Positions 17,061-26,608 of a stretch of DNA of 64,000 bases are shown here, one piece after another. Below the pieces are notes generated by a model. The model saw nothing but the letters and a program-made list of their open reading frames with translations, did no database searches and had not been told where the DNA came from. The stretch is from positions 62,001-126,000 of the forward strand of contig NZ_FUXL01000011.1 of the NCBI RefSeq assembly GCF_900167365.1. The letters run 5' to 3'. A program made the position numbers and the translations under genes. Within the stretch, counting starts at the first letter, position 1; each line of letters begins with the position of its first letter. The DNA comes from Consotaella salsifontis (GTDB lineage: Bacteria; Pseudomonadota; Alphaproteobacteria; Rhizobiales; Rhizobiaceae).

Positions 17061-17381
17061 ATGGCCCTTTTCCCGTTTAGCCGCCAGAAGGCTCCGCGAT
17101 TTCGCTCCCAATCGCGAGACGCGTCGACGGACGAGCGTCGTCTGTCGACGATGTTGGCCGTTCTCCAGACCAACTTGGCCGAGATTTCTCAGGAATACGA
17201 GGGGCTGCGGAGGCGCCTTCAGGACTTGGAGCCCACGTCCGCCTATCTCGCCGGAAATTCAGCCGGGGAAGTCGACACCAGTGCAGAGTGCCAAGCCGCG
17301 GTCACCCGGACGGAGACGCTCTTCCGCCAGAGCCGGGCGATGGAAGATGTCATCGCGCGTCTCAAGGAGAATTTTGCCTGA
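17061..17381 (+). CDS. Small hypothetical coiled-coil protein
   Basis: 106 aa from ATG 17061. I do not recognise the family. A basic N-terminus (FSRQKAPRFRSQSRD) is followed by a predicted helix with heptad-like spacing (LAVLQTNLAEISQEYEGLRRRL), a short Ser/Gly linker and a second helix ending VIARLKENF. No signal peptide or membrane segment. Codon use looks coding (GC-rich third positions). Neighbours are cobS, divergent, and cysQ ~200 nt downstream; neither suggests a role. Confidence 0.55.
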   Translation: MALFPFSRQKAPRFRSQSRDASTDERRLSTMLAVLQTNLAEISQEYEGLRRRLQDLEPTSAYLAGNSAGEVDTSAECQAAVTRTETLFRQSRAMEDVIARLKENFA

Positions 17382-17582
17382 GTGAGCAGCTTCGCCTTTC
17401 GTGCCGGCCGCCCCATGGGCCGGTGCGACGGACGTCGTAGGTCCCGCTAGCCCGCTTCGCCGAGGCGAGGCGCCACGCTCTGCCGAAGACGTAAGCGCCG
17501 TCAGGCGTGACGTCCGCTGTGTTTGGCGATTGACCTTTCGCCGGTCGAATGGCAGCAGGCTTGGCATGGGAGTTGCCGGGTG

Positions 17583-18410
17583 ATGCGCGCGCGATTGGCT
17601 GAGATGATCGAGATCGCCCTTCGCGGAGGACGCGAGGTGATGCGCGTCTACGAAGAGGGCGGAGCGGTGGAGCGCAAGGCGGATGGCTCGCCGGTGACGG
17701 AAGCCGATATCTGCTGCGAGGCCGTGATCCTGGAAGGCCTGAGGCGTTCGGCGCCCGATATTCCCGTCGTTGCCGAGGAGGCCGCCGCTACCGGGCTTGT
17801 TCCCGCCACCTGCGAGCTCTTCTTCCTGGTCGATCCTCTCGACGGTACCAGGGAGTTCATCAACCGCAACGGCGAGTTCACTGTCAACATCGCGCTTATC
17901 GAGAACGGCGAGCCGGTGGCCGGCGTCGTCTATGCCCCCGCGCTCGGGCTGCTCTACGCAGGGGCGCCGCACGAAGGTGCCTGCAAGGCATGGGTCTCGA
18001 CAGGCGGCGTTCCCGGGCCGAGTCAGCGAATTCACGTGCGCGAGGCACCGGAGGCGATCGTCGCCATCGGTAGTCGCAGCCATGGCTCGCCCCAAACCAT
18101 AGGCTGGCTCCAGCGCTTCGACATTGAGCGCTTCACCAGCCTAGGCTCCTCGTTGAAGTTCTGCCTGATCGCCGAGGGGGCGGCTGACGTCTATCCTCGC
18201 CTGGGACGGACCATGGAGTGGGATACGGCTGCGGGCGATGCGATTTTGAGGGCCGCTGACGGGATGGTGGCGACGCTGGATGGCGCGCCGCTCACTTATG
18301 GCAAACGTGGACAGTCCGACGACTGCGACTTCGCAAACCCCTGGTTCGTCGCGTGGGGCGATCCCGGATTGCGCAGGAGAGCTCCTTCCGCCCGACGCGC
18401 CGGTGCTTGA
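17583..18410 (+). CDS. cysQ: 3'(2'),5'-bisphosphate nucleotidase CysQ
   Basis: 275 aa, inositol monophosphatase superfamily. Metal-binding motifs are visible: KADGSPVTEADICCEAVI near residues 37-54, VVAEEAAA, FLVDPLDGTREFINRNGEFTV (the DPLDGT core), and MEWDTAAGDAIL late in the protein. It hydrolyses PAP/PAPS in sulfate assimilation. ATG 17583 is chosen; upstream in-frame TTG codons would add ~20 non-conserved residues. The C-terminal tail after NPWFVAWG is short and basic. Confidence 0.9.
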   Translation: MRARLAEMIEIALRGGREVMRVYEEGGAVERKADGSPVTEADICCEAVILEGLRRSAPDIPVVAEEAAATGLVPATCELFFLVDPLDGTREFINRNGEFTVNIALIENGEPVAGVVYAPALGLLYAGAPHEGACKAWVSTGGVPGPSQRIHVREAPEAIVAIGSRSHGSPQTIGWLQRFDIERFTSLGSSLKFCLIAEGAADVYPRLGRTMEWDTAAGDAILRAADGMVATLDGAPLTYGKRGQSDDCDFANPWFVAWGDPGLRRRAPSARRAGA

Positions 18411-18556
18411 ATTCACATCGACAGGGGAGCACGCCGGGAAACGACGGCGCATTGCGCCGGGTCGGGCGTCGCTAAGGAAAACCTTTCGCAGGACGCGATG
18501 GCGGAGACATTGCCGTGAACCGGGGGGCCGTGATTGGCTCTTTCGGCGGAATGAAT

Positions 18557-18584
18557 CTCGGGGGACGCGGGCGCGTCCCCCGAG
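18557..18584. terminator. Palindromic hairpin between convergent cysQ and yicI
   Basis: A perfect inverted repeat, CTCGGGGGACGCG (18557-18569) and CGCGTCCCCCGAG (18572-18584), separated by 2 nt. It sits between two converging genes. There is no strong T-run on either side (only ATTCATT on the minus strand), so it would be a weak or Rho-assisted bidirectional terminator. Confidence 0.5.
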
Positions 18585-18601
18585 GGCCGTCTAGGCACTG
18601 G

Positions 18602-20920
18602 TCAAAGGGTAATCTGAACCCGGCCGCTACCTGAAATTTCCAGTCCGCTCGGCGAATCGGCAGTGGTCACGCCCGGTTCAGACGACGTTGCCTCGTGGAC
18701 CCCCGTCAGCCGCAGTTTCCACGGCCGATCATGCGACCCCTCCACGGTTAGAACCTTGTCGACGCGCGACACGGTCAGCTGCTGGAGAAGGTCGCCGTTC
18801 GGTGCGTGGACGCAAGCCGTGGCGCTGTGTCCATCCTCCAGTTCGAAGAGCAGGAAGGTCGTGCCGTCAACGTAATCATAGTCCGGCTGGGTGTCGTTCG
18901 CGCCCCACGCCAGAAGCGAATTCGGCCTGACGTAGAGCGGCAGGCTCATGAAATCGTGGGTTTCGCGGCGCCAGCGTCCTCCCTCGACCACCTCGCCGGT
19001 GACAAGTTGGGTCCAGCGGCCTTCGGGCAGATAGAAGTCCACCTCGCCGGAAGCTTGCAGAACCGGCGCGACCATCAGCGATTCGCCGAGCATGTACTGC
19101 CGATCCAGGGTTTCGCAGGCCGGATCGTCGGGGAACTCCAGGAGCATCGCCCGCATGGCGGGCAGGCCGGTGTGCGGCGCCTCGCAGGCGGTCGCGAACA
19201 GATAGGGCATCAGCCGGCACTTCAGCTTGACGAAGTGGCGCAGCACATCCGAGGCTTCGTCGTCGTAGAGCCAGGGAACGCGGTAGGACTTCGAGCCGTG
19301 CAGTCGGCTGTGGCTCGACATCAAGCCGAAGGCGCACCAACGCTTGTAGACGTCGGCCGCCGCCGTGAACTCGAAGCCGCCGATGTCGTGGCTCCAGAAC
19401 CCGAAGCCGGACAGACCGAGCGACAGCCCGCCGCGCAGGGATTCGGCCATGGACTCGAAGTCGGAATAGCAGTCGCCGCCCCAGTGAACCGGGAACTTTT
19501 GTCCGCCGACTGTCGCCGAACGGGCGAAAACGACAGCCTCGCCCTTGCCCTTGGCATCTTCCAGCGCCTCGTAGGTCACCTTGTTGTAGAGATAGGCGTA
19601 GTAGTTGTGCATGGTCTCCGGATCGGAGCCGTCGAAATAGGCGACGTCGGTGGGAATGCGTTCGCCGAAATCCGTCTTGAAGCAATCGACGCCCATGGCG
19701 ACGAGGCGCTTCAGATAACCGGCGTACCATTCGCATGCGGCGGGGTTGGTGAAGTCGACCACCGCCTGGCCCGGCTGCCAGCGATCCCATTGCCAGACCG
19801 AGCCGTCTGGCCGCTTGATGAGATAGCCGTTCTCCTTGCCCTCTTCGAAGAGCTTCGAAAGCTGGGAGATGTAAGGGTTGATCCAGACGCAGATCTTCAG
19901 CCCCCGCGCCTTGTAGCGGGCGAGCATCGCCTCGGGATCGGGGAACATCTCGGGGTCCCACTCGAAATCGCACCAATGCAGGGCGCGCATCCAGAAGCAG
20001 TCGAAGTGGAAGACGTGGAGCGGGATGTCGCGCTCCGCCATGCCGTCGAGGAAACTGGTGACGGTCGCCTCGTCGTAGTCGGTGGTGAAAGAGGTGGTCA
20101 GCCAAAGACCGAAGGACCACGGCGCGGGCAGGGCAGGGCGCCCGGTCAGCCTCGTGTAGCGGTCGAGCACGCCCTTGGGCTGCGGACCGTCGATGACGTA
20201 GTATTCCAGGCTCTCGCCGGGCACCGAGAACTGCGCCTTGGAGACCTTTTCCGATCCAATCTCGAACTCCACCTTGCCCGGATTGTTGACGAAGACGCCC
20301 CAACCCCGATTGGTCAGGAAGAACGGGATGTTCTTATAGGCCTGATCGGTATTGGCGCCGCCGTCGCGGTTCCAGATGTCGACGCTCTGGCCGTTCTTGA
20401 CGAAGGCGGTGAAGCGTTCACCCAGGCCGTAGACGAGCCCGCCGACGCCGAGGTCGAGGCGCTCGAAGAGATAGGGGCGGCCGTCCTGGTTGCTGTCCAG
20501 GGCATAGCCGGTCGACTTGAGCCCGCTGGCCGTCAGCGGTTGTCCGTCGCGAAGGAACTCCAGCTTCCACGGGCCTTCCTTGGCAACGCGCGCCGTAAGG
20601 TTGCCCGAGGTGATCGAAAAATGCTCCGGCCCTTCCTCGACTGTCGGCTTGAAGCCCTCCTCCGGGCTGAGCTCGAAATGCGGCCCCTTGTCCAGAACGC
20701 CCTGGAAATGGTCGATGCGGACACCAAGGATGCCCTCCATCGGCGAAAAGATGCGGATGGTGAAGATCTTGGTATTGATCTGGGCGCCGCGCTCGCGCGC
20801 GTCCCAGCTTGGAGCGTGGAGGACGAGCGCATCGTCCCTGACTTCGGCGCGAAAGAGATGCACGGGATGCAGAATGGACAGGTTGGCGGGTACTTGCCAG
20901 TTACCGTCGGCGAATTTCAT
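18602..20920 (-). CDS. yicI: GH31 alpha-xylosidase, YicI type
   Basis: 772 aa, the same length as E. coli YicI and alignable from MKFADGNW to the end. The nucleophile lies in KTDFGERIPTDV (Asp417) and the acid/base in HWGGDCY (Asp483). FGLWLTTSFTT and FHFDCFWM line the active site in this family. It removes alpha-xylosyl units from isoprimeverose-like sugars in the cytoplasm; no signal peptide is present. ATG 20920 is chosen over 20929 because GAGG lies 9 nt upstream and the family begins there. It is the last gene after a complete ABC importer on the same strand, which would bring the substrate in, and is separated from the ATPase gene by ~195 nt. Confidence 0.93.
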   Translation of the reverse strand: MKFADGNWQVPANLSILHPVHLFRAEVRDDALVLHAPSWDARERGAQINTKIFTIRIFSPMEGILGVRIDHFQGVLDKGPHFELSPEEGFKPTVEEGPEHFSITSGNLTARVAKEGPWKLEFLRDGQPLTASGLKSTGYALDSNQDGRPYLFERLDLGVGGLVYGLGERFTAFVKNGQSVDIWNRDGGANTDQAYKNIPFFLTNRGWGVFVNNPGKVEFEIGSEKVSKAQFSVPGESLEYYVIDGPQPKGVLDRYTRLTGRPALPAPWSFGLWLTTSFTTDYDEATVTSFLDGMAERDIPLHVFHFDCFWMRALHWCDFEWDPEMFPDPEAMLARYKARGLKICVWINPYISQLSKLFEEGKENGYLIKRPDGSVWQWDRWQPGQAVVDFTNPAACEWYAGYLKRLVAMGVDCFKTDFGERIPTDVAYFDGSDPETMHNYYAYLYNKVTYEALEDAKGKGEAVVFARSATVGGQKFPVHWGGDCYSDFESMAESLRGGLSLGLSGFGFWSHDIGGFEFTAAADVYKRWCAFGLMSSHSRLHGSKSYRVPWLYDDEASDVLRHFVKLKCRLMPYLFATACEAPHTGLPAMRAMLLEFPDDPACETLDRQYMLGESLMVAPVLQASGEVDFYLPEGRWTQLVTGEVVEGGRWRRETHDFMSLPLYVRPNSLLAWGANDTQPDYDYVDGTTFLLFELEDGHSATACVHAPNGDLLQQLTVSRVDKVLTVEGSHDRPWKLRLTGVHEATSSEPGVTTADSPSGLEISGSGRVQITL

Positions 20921-21115
20921 GATGTTCATCCTCGGTGTCGGGTGGAAATGGCGCAGCTGGCCTTGCCGGCGCCCGGTCGTCGCTGACCGCGATGCTGCGT
21001 CAGGGGCGGATGAGGTCGCCCCGAAGATGTTTTGGAATCAAACCTTTGGTGGCGTGCGGCGCGGTTCGTTCGCGCCGGAGCGCATTCGATGGGAGCAAAC
21101 GAACGGGCCGGTGCG

Positions 21116-22183
21116 CTAAAGGCGCTCGCCGGTCTTTTCGTCGAAGAGATGGATGAGCGCGGGATCGATCATGAGGCCTAGCTCCTCGCCTACCTTGATG
21201 GTGTTGCGCCCATTGAGAACGACAGCGAGCTCCGGGTCTGATTCCGTGAAGAGGAAGGTCGTCGCGCCCGTCGCTTCCGCGCCCCGCAAGGGCAACCTGA
21301 TCAGCGCGTCGGTGCCGGAGGCCGGTACCAAATGCTCGGGCCGAAGACCTGCGACGACGCGCCGACTTGGCTCCAGCCGGCCGGGATATGGCAGCGTCTG
21401 GTTGCCCGGCAGATCGAGCACCAGGCTCTGGCCGTCCGCCCCGACCGTGGCCGGCACGAAATTCATGGCCGGTGAGCCGATGAACCCCGCCACGAAGCGG
21501 TTGATCGGCCGGTCGTAGAGCTCCAGCGGCGCCCCCTGCTGTTCGATCCGACCCTCCTTCATCAGGACGACCCGGTCCGCCATGGTCATGGCCTCGATCT
21601 GATCGTGGGTGACGTAGACCGAGGTGGCCCCGAGCCGTTCGTGCAAGGTGCGGATTTCCTTGCGCATGTGGACGCGAAGCGCCGCGTCGAGATTCGACAA
21701 TGGCTCGTCGAACAGAAAGGCCTTTGGATCGCGGATGATCGCGCGGCTCATGGCGACGCGTTGGCGCTGACCGCCCGAAAGCTCGCGGGGATAACGCTTG
21801 AGCAGATGCGACAGCTCCGTCGTGGCCGCCACGTCTTCGGCCGCCTTCCGTGCTTCCTTCTTCTTCATGCCGCGAATGCGCAGGCTATAGGTGAGGTTCT
21901 GCTCCACCGTCATGTGGGGATAGAGCGCGTAGCTCTGGAACACCATGGCGATGTCGCGCTTTCGCGGTGGCACATCGTTCATGCGCTCGCCGACAATGCG
22001 GATTTCGCCACCTGATATTTTCTCCAATCCGGCCAGCGAGCGCAGCAAGGTCGTCTTGCCACAACCCGACGGCCCGACAAGGGCGACGAAACTGCCCTTC
22101 TCCACGGTGAGGTTGATCGATTTCAGGGCGTGATAGGTGCCGTAGTATTTCTGAACGTCGACGAATTCGATCTGGGCGGTCAT
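21116..22183 (-). CDS. ABC importer ATPase, MalK/UgpC/MsmK class
   Basis: 355 aa. Walker A is GPSGCGKTT (~37-45), the Q-loop VFQSYALYPHMTV, the signature ELSGGQRQRVAMSRA, Walker B AFLFDEPLSNLD, and the switch YVTHDQIEAMTMADR. The C-terminal third is the regulatory TOBE domain of carbohydrate-type (CUT1) importers. It powers sugar uptake with the two permeases and the binding protein upstream; its ATG overlaps the stop of the permease gene. Substrate is inferred from yicI to be an alpha-xyloside, not shown by the ATPase itself. Confidence 0.92.
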   Translation of the reverse strand: MTAQIEFVDVQKYYGTYHALKSINLTVEKGSFVALVGPSGCGKTTLLRSLAGLEKISGGEIRIVGERMNDVPPRKRDIAMVFQSYALYPHMTVEQNLTYSLRIRGMKKKEARKAAEDVAATTELSHLLKRYPRELSGGQRQRVAMSRAIIRDPKAFLFDEPLSNLDAALRVHMRKEIRTLHERLGATSVYVTHDQIEAMTMADRVVLMKEGRIEQQGAPLELYDRPINRFVAGFIGSPAMNFVPATVGADGQSLVLDLPGNQTLPYPGRLEPSRRVVAGLRPEHLVPASGTDALIRLPLRGAEATGATTFLFTESDPELAVVLNGRNTIKVGEELGLMIDPALIHLFDEKTGERL

Positions 22184-23004
22184 TTGAGGGCTCCTGAGGT
22201 CAGGCCGGAGACGATCTTGCGCTGGAGCAGGACGAAGATGCCGAGGATCGGAGTGACGTAGATCGAGGCGTAGCCCATGATCCGGTTCCAATCGACGGAG
22301 TTCGGCCCCATGAAGGTGTTGAGACCGACACTCGCCGGCTGCAATCCGACTTCCTGGATCAGCGACTTCGAATAGACGAACTCGCCGAAAGCCTGCATGA
22401 AGATGAGAGTGGCGCTCACCAGAATGCCGTTGCGGGCCAGCGGCAGAACGATATGGAAGAAGGCGCCGACGCGTGAGTTGCCGTCGACAAGCGCGGCTTC
22501 CTCCAGTTCCATCGGCACGCTCATGAATGTGGCGCGCACCAGCACCACGAAGAACGGCATCGCCTTGGCGGTGATGGCGAGAACGGTGGCAAGACGCGGA
22601 TAGTCGAGCAGGCCGAGCTGGGAGAAGCCGACGAAGATCGGCGTGACCATCAGCGAGGCCGGCAATACCTGCAGCATCAGGACGAGAAACAGGCCGGCGT
22701 CGACCCATACGCTGCGGTAGCGGGCCAGCACATAGGCGCAGCCGACGCCCAAAATGGCGATCAGCACCACGGCGCTCGTCGCGATCACCAGCGAGTTCCA
22801 CAGATAGCCCGCCATATGACGTTCCTGCCATACGCTGGCGAAGATGCCCCATTGCGGGTTCCGCGGCGCGAAGATCGGCGGGCTGGCGAACATCGCCGTC
22901 GAGGTCTTCAGCGCGGTGACGTACATCCAGTACAGCGGGAAGAGATAGATCGCCGCCAGGATGAGCGCGACAGCGATCAGGAGAACGTTGCGGACGCGTG
23001 TCAT
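22180..23004 (-). CDS. CUT1-type sugar ABC transporter permease (MalG-like)
   Basis: 274 aa with six hydrophobic segments, starting VLLIAVALILAAIYLFPLYWM. The EAA loop that contacts the ATPase is present: LEEAALVDGNSRVGAFFHIVLP. MalG-like subunits of this class also carry the N-terminal YWMYVTALK. Overlaps by 4 nt with the second permease gene upstream and with the ATPase gene downstream. Confidence 0.9.
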   Translation of the reverse strand: MTRVRNVLLIAVALILAAIYLFPLYWMYVTALKTSTAMFASPPIFAPRNPQWGIFASVWQERHMAGYLWNSLVIATSAVVLIAILGVGCAYVLARYRSVWVDAGLFLVLMLQVLPASLMVTPIFVGFSQLGLLDYPRLATVLAITAKAMPFFVVLVRATFMSVPMELEEAALVDGNSRVGAFFHIVLPLARNGILVSATLIFMQAFGEFVYSKSLIQEVGLQPASVGLNTFMGPNSVDWNRIMGYASIYVTPILGIFVLLQRKIVSGLTSGALK

Positions 23005-23903
23005 CCTCGCACCTCATGGCGTGTCGAGCGGACGTAGAAGAGCGCGGCGGCGATGACGACGATGATCATCATGACGGAGACGGTGGCGCCCCGCGCGAAG
23101 TCGTATTCGCGGAAGGAGAGCTGCCAGGCCCAATATTGCGCCACGTTCGATGCGTTGTTGGGGCCGCCGTCGGTGAGCGCGGCGAAGAGGTCGAACTGCT
23201 GTAGGGTGAAGATCAGACCCAGCGACAGCAGCGCCCCGATGGTCGAGCGCATCATCGGCAAGGTGATGGTGAAGAAGCGCTGGAAGACGTTCGCCCCGTC
23301 GAGACTGGCGGCCTCGTATAGATCCTCGGGGATCGAGGCCAGGCCCACAGACAGGAGGATCATGTTGAACGACGTGCCAAACCAGATGTTGGCAATGACG
23401 ACGCTCCACAAGGCGAAGGCGGGATCGGAGCGCCAGAAGATGTTCTCGTTGATGATGCCGAGGGACCGCAGGAAGAAGTTGACGACACCGAAGTCACCGG
23501 CCAGCAGCCAGCTCCAAAGGGCGCCGGTGACGAGGCCGGGCATCACCCAGGAAACCAGGAACAGCCCGCGCAGATAGGTGCTGCCGGGGAACTTCAGCCC
23601 GAAGAACAGGGCGAGCGCGAAGCCGACGATGAACTGGCCGGAGAGCGATCCGACGACGAAGATCGCCGTGTTGCCGAGGATCGGCCACGTCTGCGGATCG
23701 GAAAGCACCTCCGCGTAGTTCTTGAGGCCCGCGAACGGGCGCACGAACGAGCCGAGGGTGAACATGCCAACTTCCTGGAAGCTCATCACCACGTTGTAGA
23801 CGAGGGCTGAGCCGGAGATGGCGATCAGGAAGGCGAGGGGGATGCCGACGAGGAGAAGGTCGAAGCCGCGGCCATCCCAGAAGGTGGAGAGACCATTGCG
23901 CAT
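23001..23903 (-). CDS. CUT1-type sugar ABC transporter permease (MalF-like)
   Basis: 300 aa from ATG 23903, chosen because GGAG lies 7 nt upstream; ATG 23924 is an alternative. Six or so membrane helices begin with FDLLLVGIPLAFLIAISG. The EAA motif is LYEAASLDGANVFQRFFTITLP. It pairs with the MalG-like subunit to form the channel. The gap to the binding-protein gene upstream is ~100 nt. Confidence 0.9.
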   Translation of the reverse strand: MRNGLSTFWDGRGFDLLLVGIPLAFLIAISGSALVYNVVMSFQEVGMFTLGSFVRPFAGLKNYAEVLSDPQTWPILGNTAIFVVGSLSGQFIVGFALALFFGLKFPGSTYLRGLFLVSWVMPGLVTGALWSWLLAGDFGVVNFFLRSLGIINENIFWRSDPAFALWSVVIANIWFGTSFNMILLSVGLASIPEDLYEAASLDGANVFQRFFTITLPMMRSTIGALLSLGLIFTLQQFDLFAALTDGGPNNASNVAQYWAWQLSFREYDFARGATVSVMMIIVVIAAALFYVRSTRHEVRG

Positions 23904-24006
23904 ATGTATGCTCCGCTGATCCATGCCCGGTGAAACGGCCAAGTGAGGCCGCTCCCGCGCCTCTCCACGAGGCGCGGGTTGGAACTACCGGACAGGAAGG
24001 GCCCTG

Positions 24007-25233
24007 TCAGTCGATGATGCCGTCGATCGTCTTGGCGGCTTGGTCCAGGGCCTCCTGCGGCGTCGCGCCGCCGGCGAGGGCTGCCTGGAGGGCTGTCTGG
24101 ATCGCCTTCGAGATCTTGGGCCACTCCGGATGCGGTCCGCGCGGCTTGGCGTACTTCATCTGCTCGAGGAAGACCTGAAGGGCCGCGTCCTTCTTGTCGT
24201 TGCCGGTGGGTGGAATGTCGATGTCGCGACGCGCGGGCAACTGGCCGAAGCGCTGGAACAGGTCCTTGTCCTGATTGGCGAAGAACTCCAGTGCCTTGAA
24301 GGCGGCCTCGGGGTGCTTGGTTGTCTTGAAGATCACCCAGTTGTAGTCGCCCATGGCGGACGAGCGCTGGGCCCCTTCTTCCGGAACCGGCAGGAGCGCG
24401 ACGCCCCAGTCGAAATCCGCCTCGTCGGCCATTCGATTGAGTTCCCACGGCCCGGAGATCGCCATGGCCGCATTGCCGGCGTTGAAGGTGGCGGTGGAGG
24501 CCCACTGGGTGCGGCTGACCGTGTCGGGAGAGGCAAGCCCCTCGTCGAGCAGTGTCTTGAAGAAGGTCAGCGCCTTCACTCCGCCCTCGGAGTTGATGTG
24601 GTCGTAGCTTCCCCCAGCCATCTGCACGAAGGGCAGGAACTGGAAGGTGCCTTCCTCGCTGGCCTTGGCCGAGAAGGCGACGCCGTAGACGCCCTTGTCC
24701 GGCTTGTTGAGTTTGCGGGCGTCCTCGATCAACTCGTCCCAGGTGCGCGGCGGCTCTTTGATGCCGGCTTCCTTGAACATGTCCTTGTTGTAGTAGAGCG
24801 CGATGGTGTTGGTTGCCTTCGGGACACCGTAGATGTGTCCGTCCCAGGTCGCCGACTCCATCGGGCCGTCGAAATAGTTCTCGACCTTGATGGCGTCGGA
24901 TTTGGCGATCATATCAGTCAGGTCGAGCAGCGCCCCATTGGCGGCCAGCATCGCCGTGTCGGGATTGTCGACCGCGAAGATGTCGGGCGCTTTGCCGATG
25001 GAGAAGGCGCGCAGCGCCTCGCTCATCAGATCTGCAAATGGCACTTCTCGATAGACGACGTTAATGTCGGGCTCGCTCTCGTCGAACTCGCGAGCCAAGT
25101 CTGGCGTCGGCTGACCGGTCTTGTCCACCGTCCAGATCGTGATGGTCACCGGATCCTGTGCCCGAGCCGCGCTTGGCAGTGCAAGGGCGAGTCCCATGAC
25201 GGCGGCCGAGGCTATCGGCAAGATGCGTTGCAT
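24007..25233 (-). CDS. Extracellular sugar-binding protein of ABC importer
   Basis: 408 aa. A clear signal peptide (basic QR start, [21 protein letters not shown], cleavage after ARA-Q) exports it to the periplasm. The mature part is a family 1 solute-binding protein: [38 protein letters not shown] and [17 protein letters not shown] 25233 is chosen because AGGAGG lies 6 nt upstream, whereas the in-frame GTG at 25248 has none. First gene of the importer operon, read from the shared operator region with lacI. The ligand is not determinable by eye; an alpha-xyloside is inferred from yicI. Confidence 0.9.
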   Translation of the reverse strand: MQRILPIASAAVMGLALALPSAARAQDPVTITIWTVDKTGQPTPDLAREFDESEPDINVVYREVPFADLMSEALRAFSIGKAPDIFAVDNPDTAMLAANGALLDLTDMIAKSDAIKVENYFDGPMESATWDGHIYGVPKATNTIALYYNKDMFKEAGIKEPPRTWDELIEDARKLNKPDKGVYGVAFSAKASEEGTFQFLPFVQMAGGSYDHINSEGGVKALTFFKTLLDEGLASPDTVSRTQWASTATFNAGNAAMAISGPWELNRMADEADFDWGVALLPVPEEGAQRSSAMGDYNWVIFKTTKHPEAAFKALEFFANQDKDLFQRFGQLPARRDIDIPPTGNDKKDAALQVFLEQMKYAKPRGPHPEWPKISKAIQTALQAALAGGATPQEALDQAAKTIDGIID

Positions 25234-25410
25234 GAAAATCCTCCTCACGAATTAAGGCGCCGGTTACGGTCGCAGTGCCGAATCCCGACGTGATATTGCC
25301 GCCTGCCCCGGGTCCTCTTCCAAAGGCACACGAATTCATGAACCGCCTGAAGGACTAATTCCGATAAGCGGTCGATCTGTCTTTCTCACCGAGTGTCGAA
25401 TACGACCCTC

Positions 25411-25424
25411 CGTAAACGTTTACG
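25411..25424. promoter_or_regulatory. LacI-family operator palindrome
   Basis: CGTAAACGTTTACG is a perfect 14-bp palindrome with the central CG typical of LacI/GalR operators. It lies between the divergent binding-protein operon (start 25233) and the lacI gene (start 25489), so one bound repressor could control both. I found no second copy near yicI or elsewhere in the locus. Confidence 0.75.
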
Positions 25425-25488
25425 ACGCTAATCTCGGAGGGGTATAGGTGTCAATAGGGGTTCTTGGGGCCGCCAACGAGGGACCGAC

Positions 25489-26523
25489 ATGAAGGGCATC
25501 CGACAGCTTGCCGACCATTTGCAGATTTCGATCGGCACAGTGTCTCGGGCGCTAAACGGCAAGGCGGATGTCAATCCCGAGACGCGACGTCGCGTGCTTG
25601 AGGCAGCGGAAGCCCTGGGTTACGTGCCCAACCAGTCGGGCCGGGCGCTGCGTCAGGGCACGACCAACACGGTCGGCCTGATCATGACGCAGGGCGTCAA
25701 TCTCGGCGCCAACAACGACAACTTCTTTCCGGGTGTCATCGATGGCCTGCAGGCGGTTCTGGCGCGGCACGGGCTCGATCTTGTGGTGCTCTTGTGTTCG
25801 AGCGGAGAGGACCCTGACGCCTATTTGAGGCGGATGGTCGCACGGCGCATTGTCGACGCTCTGGTGGTCACCGCGACTCGCACCATCGATCCCCGCCTCG
25901 ATTTCCTGCAAAAGGCTGGCGTTCCCTTCGTTTCGCTCGGTCGCAGCCAATCCGGTGCGGGCAGCCCGTGGATCGACCTTGATTTCAGAGGCATCGCTCT
26001 GCACTCGGTCGAAAGGCTCGTCGCCAATGGACATAGGCGGATTGCGGTGGCTGCCCCGACCAATGACGTCCATCTCGGGAGCATCTTCATGCAAGGCTAC
26101 ACCGAGGCGCTGGAGGCGCACGGCTTACCCTACGACCCCGAGATCGTCTTTCTGGCCGAAACCAGCGAGGAAGGCGGCTATGATGTCGCCGATCGGATCC
26201 TGCATCTGGAGAATCGGCCCACGGCTATCCTGCTGATCGCAGAGTTGATGTCGGTCGGTCTCTATAGGCGCCTGGGCGAGGCGGGGCTGCGGCCCGGGCC
26301 GGATCTCGCCGTCATCGCTGAACGCGAGAGCCCCGTCGGGCGCTTTCTGCTGCCCCGCCTGACGTGCTTTCGCGTGCGGCTGAAAGAGCTTGGGGTTCAG
26401 CTCGGCGAAACGCTTCTGTCAACGATTCCGGCGTTTTCCCCTCTTTATCCCGACGCTCCGCGCCGCAAAATCTGGCCGCTCGAGCTGGTCGAAGGGGAGA
26501 GCGATCCTCCCATCTCGGTGTAA
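25489..26523 (+). CDS. LacI/GalR-family transcriptional regulator of the sugar locus
   Basis: 344 aa. The helix-turn-helix is at residues ~3-23 (IRQLADHLQISIGTVSRALNG) with the hinge helix near NQSGRALRQG. The periplasmic-binding-protein-like effector domain follows (TVGLIMTQG, DALVVTATRT, and SLGRSQSGAGSPWIDLDF). It should bind the adjacent palindrome and respond to the imported sugar or a breakdown product. Divergent from the importer operon. AGGGA precedes the ATG at usable spacing. Confidence 0.92.
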   Translation: MKGIRQLADHLQISIGTVSRALNGKADVNPETRRRVLEAAEALGYVPNQSGRALRQGTTNTVGLIMTQGVNLGANNDNFFPGVIDGLQAVLARHGLDLVVLLCSSGEDPDAYLRRMVARRIVDALVVTATRTIDPRLDFLQKAGVPFVSLGRSQSGAGSPWIDLDFRGIALHSVERLVANGHRRIAVAAPTNDVHLGSIFMQGYTEALEAHGLPYDPEIVFLAETSEEGGYDVADRILHLENRPTAILLIAELMSVGLYRRLGEAGLRPGPDLAVIAERESPVGRFLLPRLTCFRVRLKELGVQLGETLLSTIPAFSPLYPDAPRRKIWPLELVEGESDPPISV

Positions 26524-26594
26524 TTGCGCCCGGTTCGCCGAACAGGCGGCACCTCAGTCATGGAGCGCAAAGATCGTCGAGGCCGTGAAGGGCA

Positions 26595-26608
26595 TGGCGG
26601 AGAGGATG
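26595..26608 (+). repeat. Left attachment-site core (attL) of the integrated element
   Basis: TGGCGGAGAGGATG, identical to 37654-37667, the last bases of the tRNA-Ser gene including the encoded CCA. The two copies are in the same orientation, 11,059 bp apart, and flank the integrase and phage-head genes. It falls ~70 bp after lacI and ~105 bp before the integrase start. Confidence 0.75.

Noticed and set aside
18806-20986. 726-codon plus-strand frame opposite yicI
   Set aside because: Fully antisense to a complete, well-matched GH31 gene; no recognisable domain.
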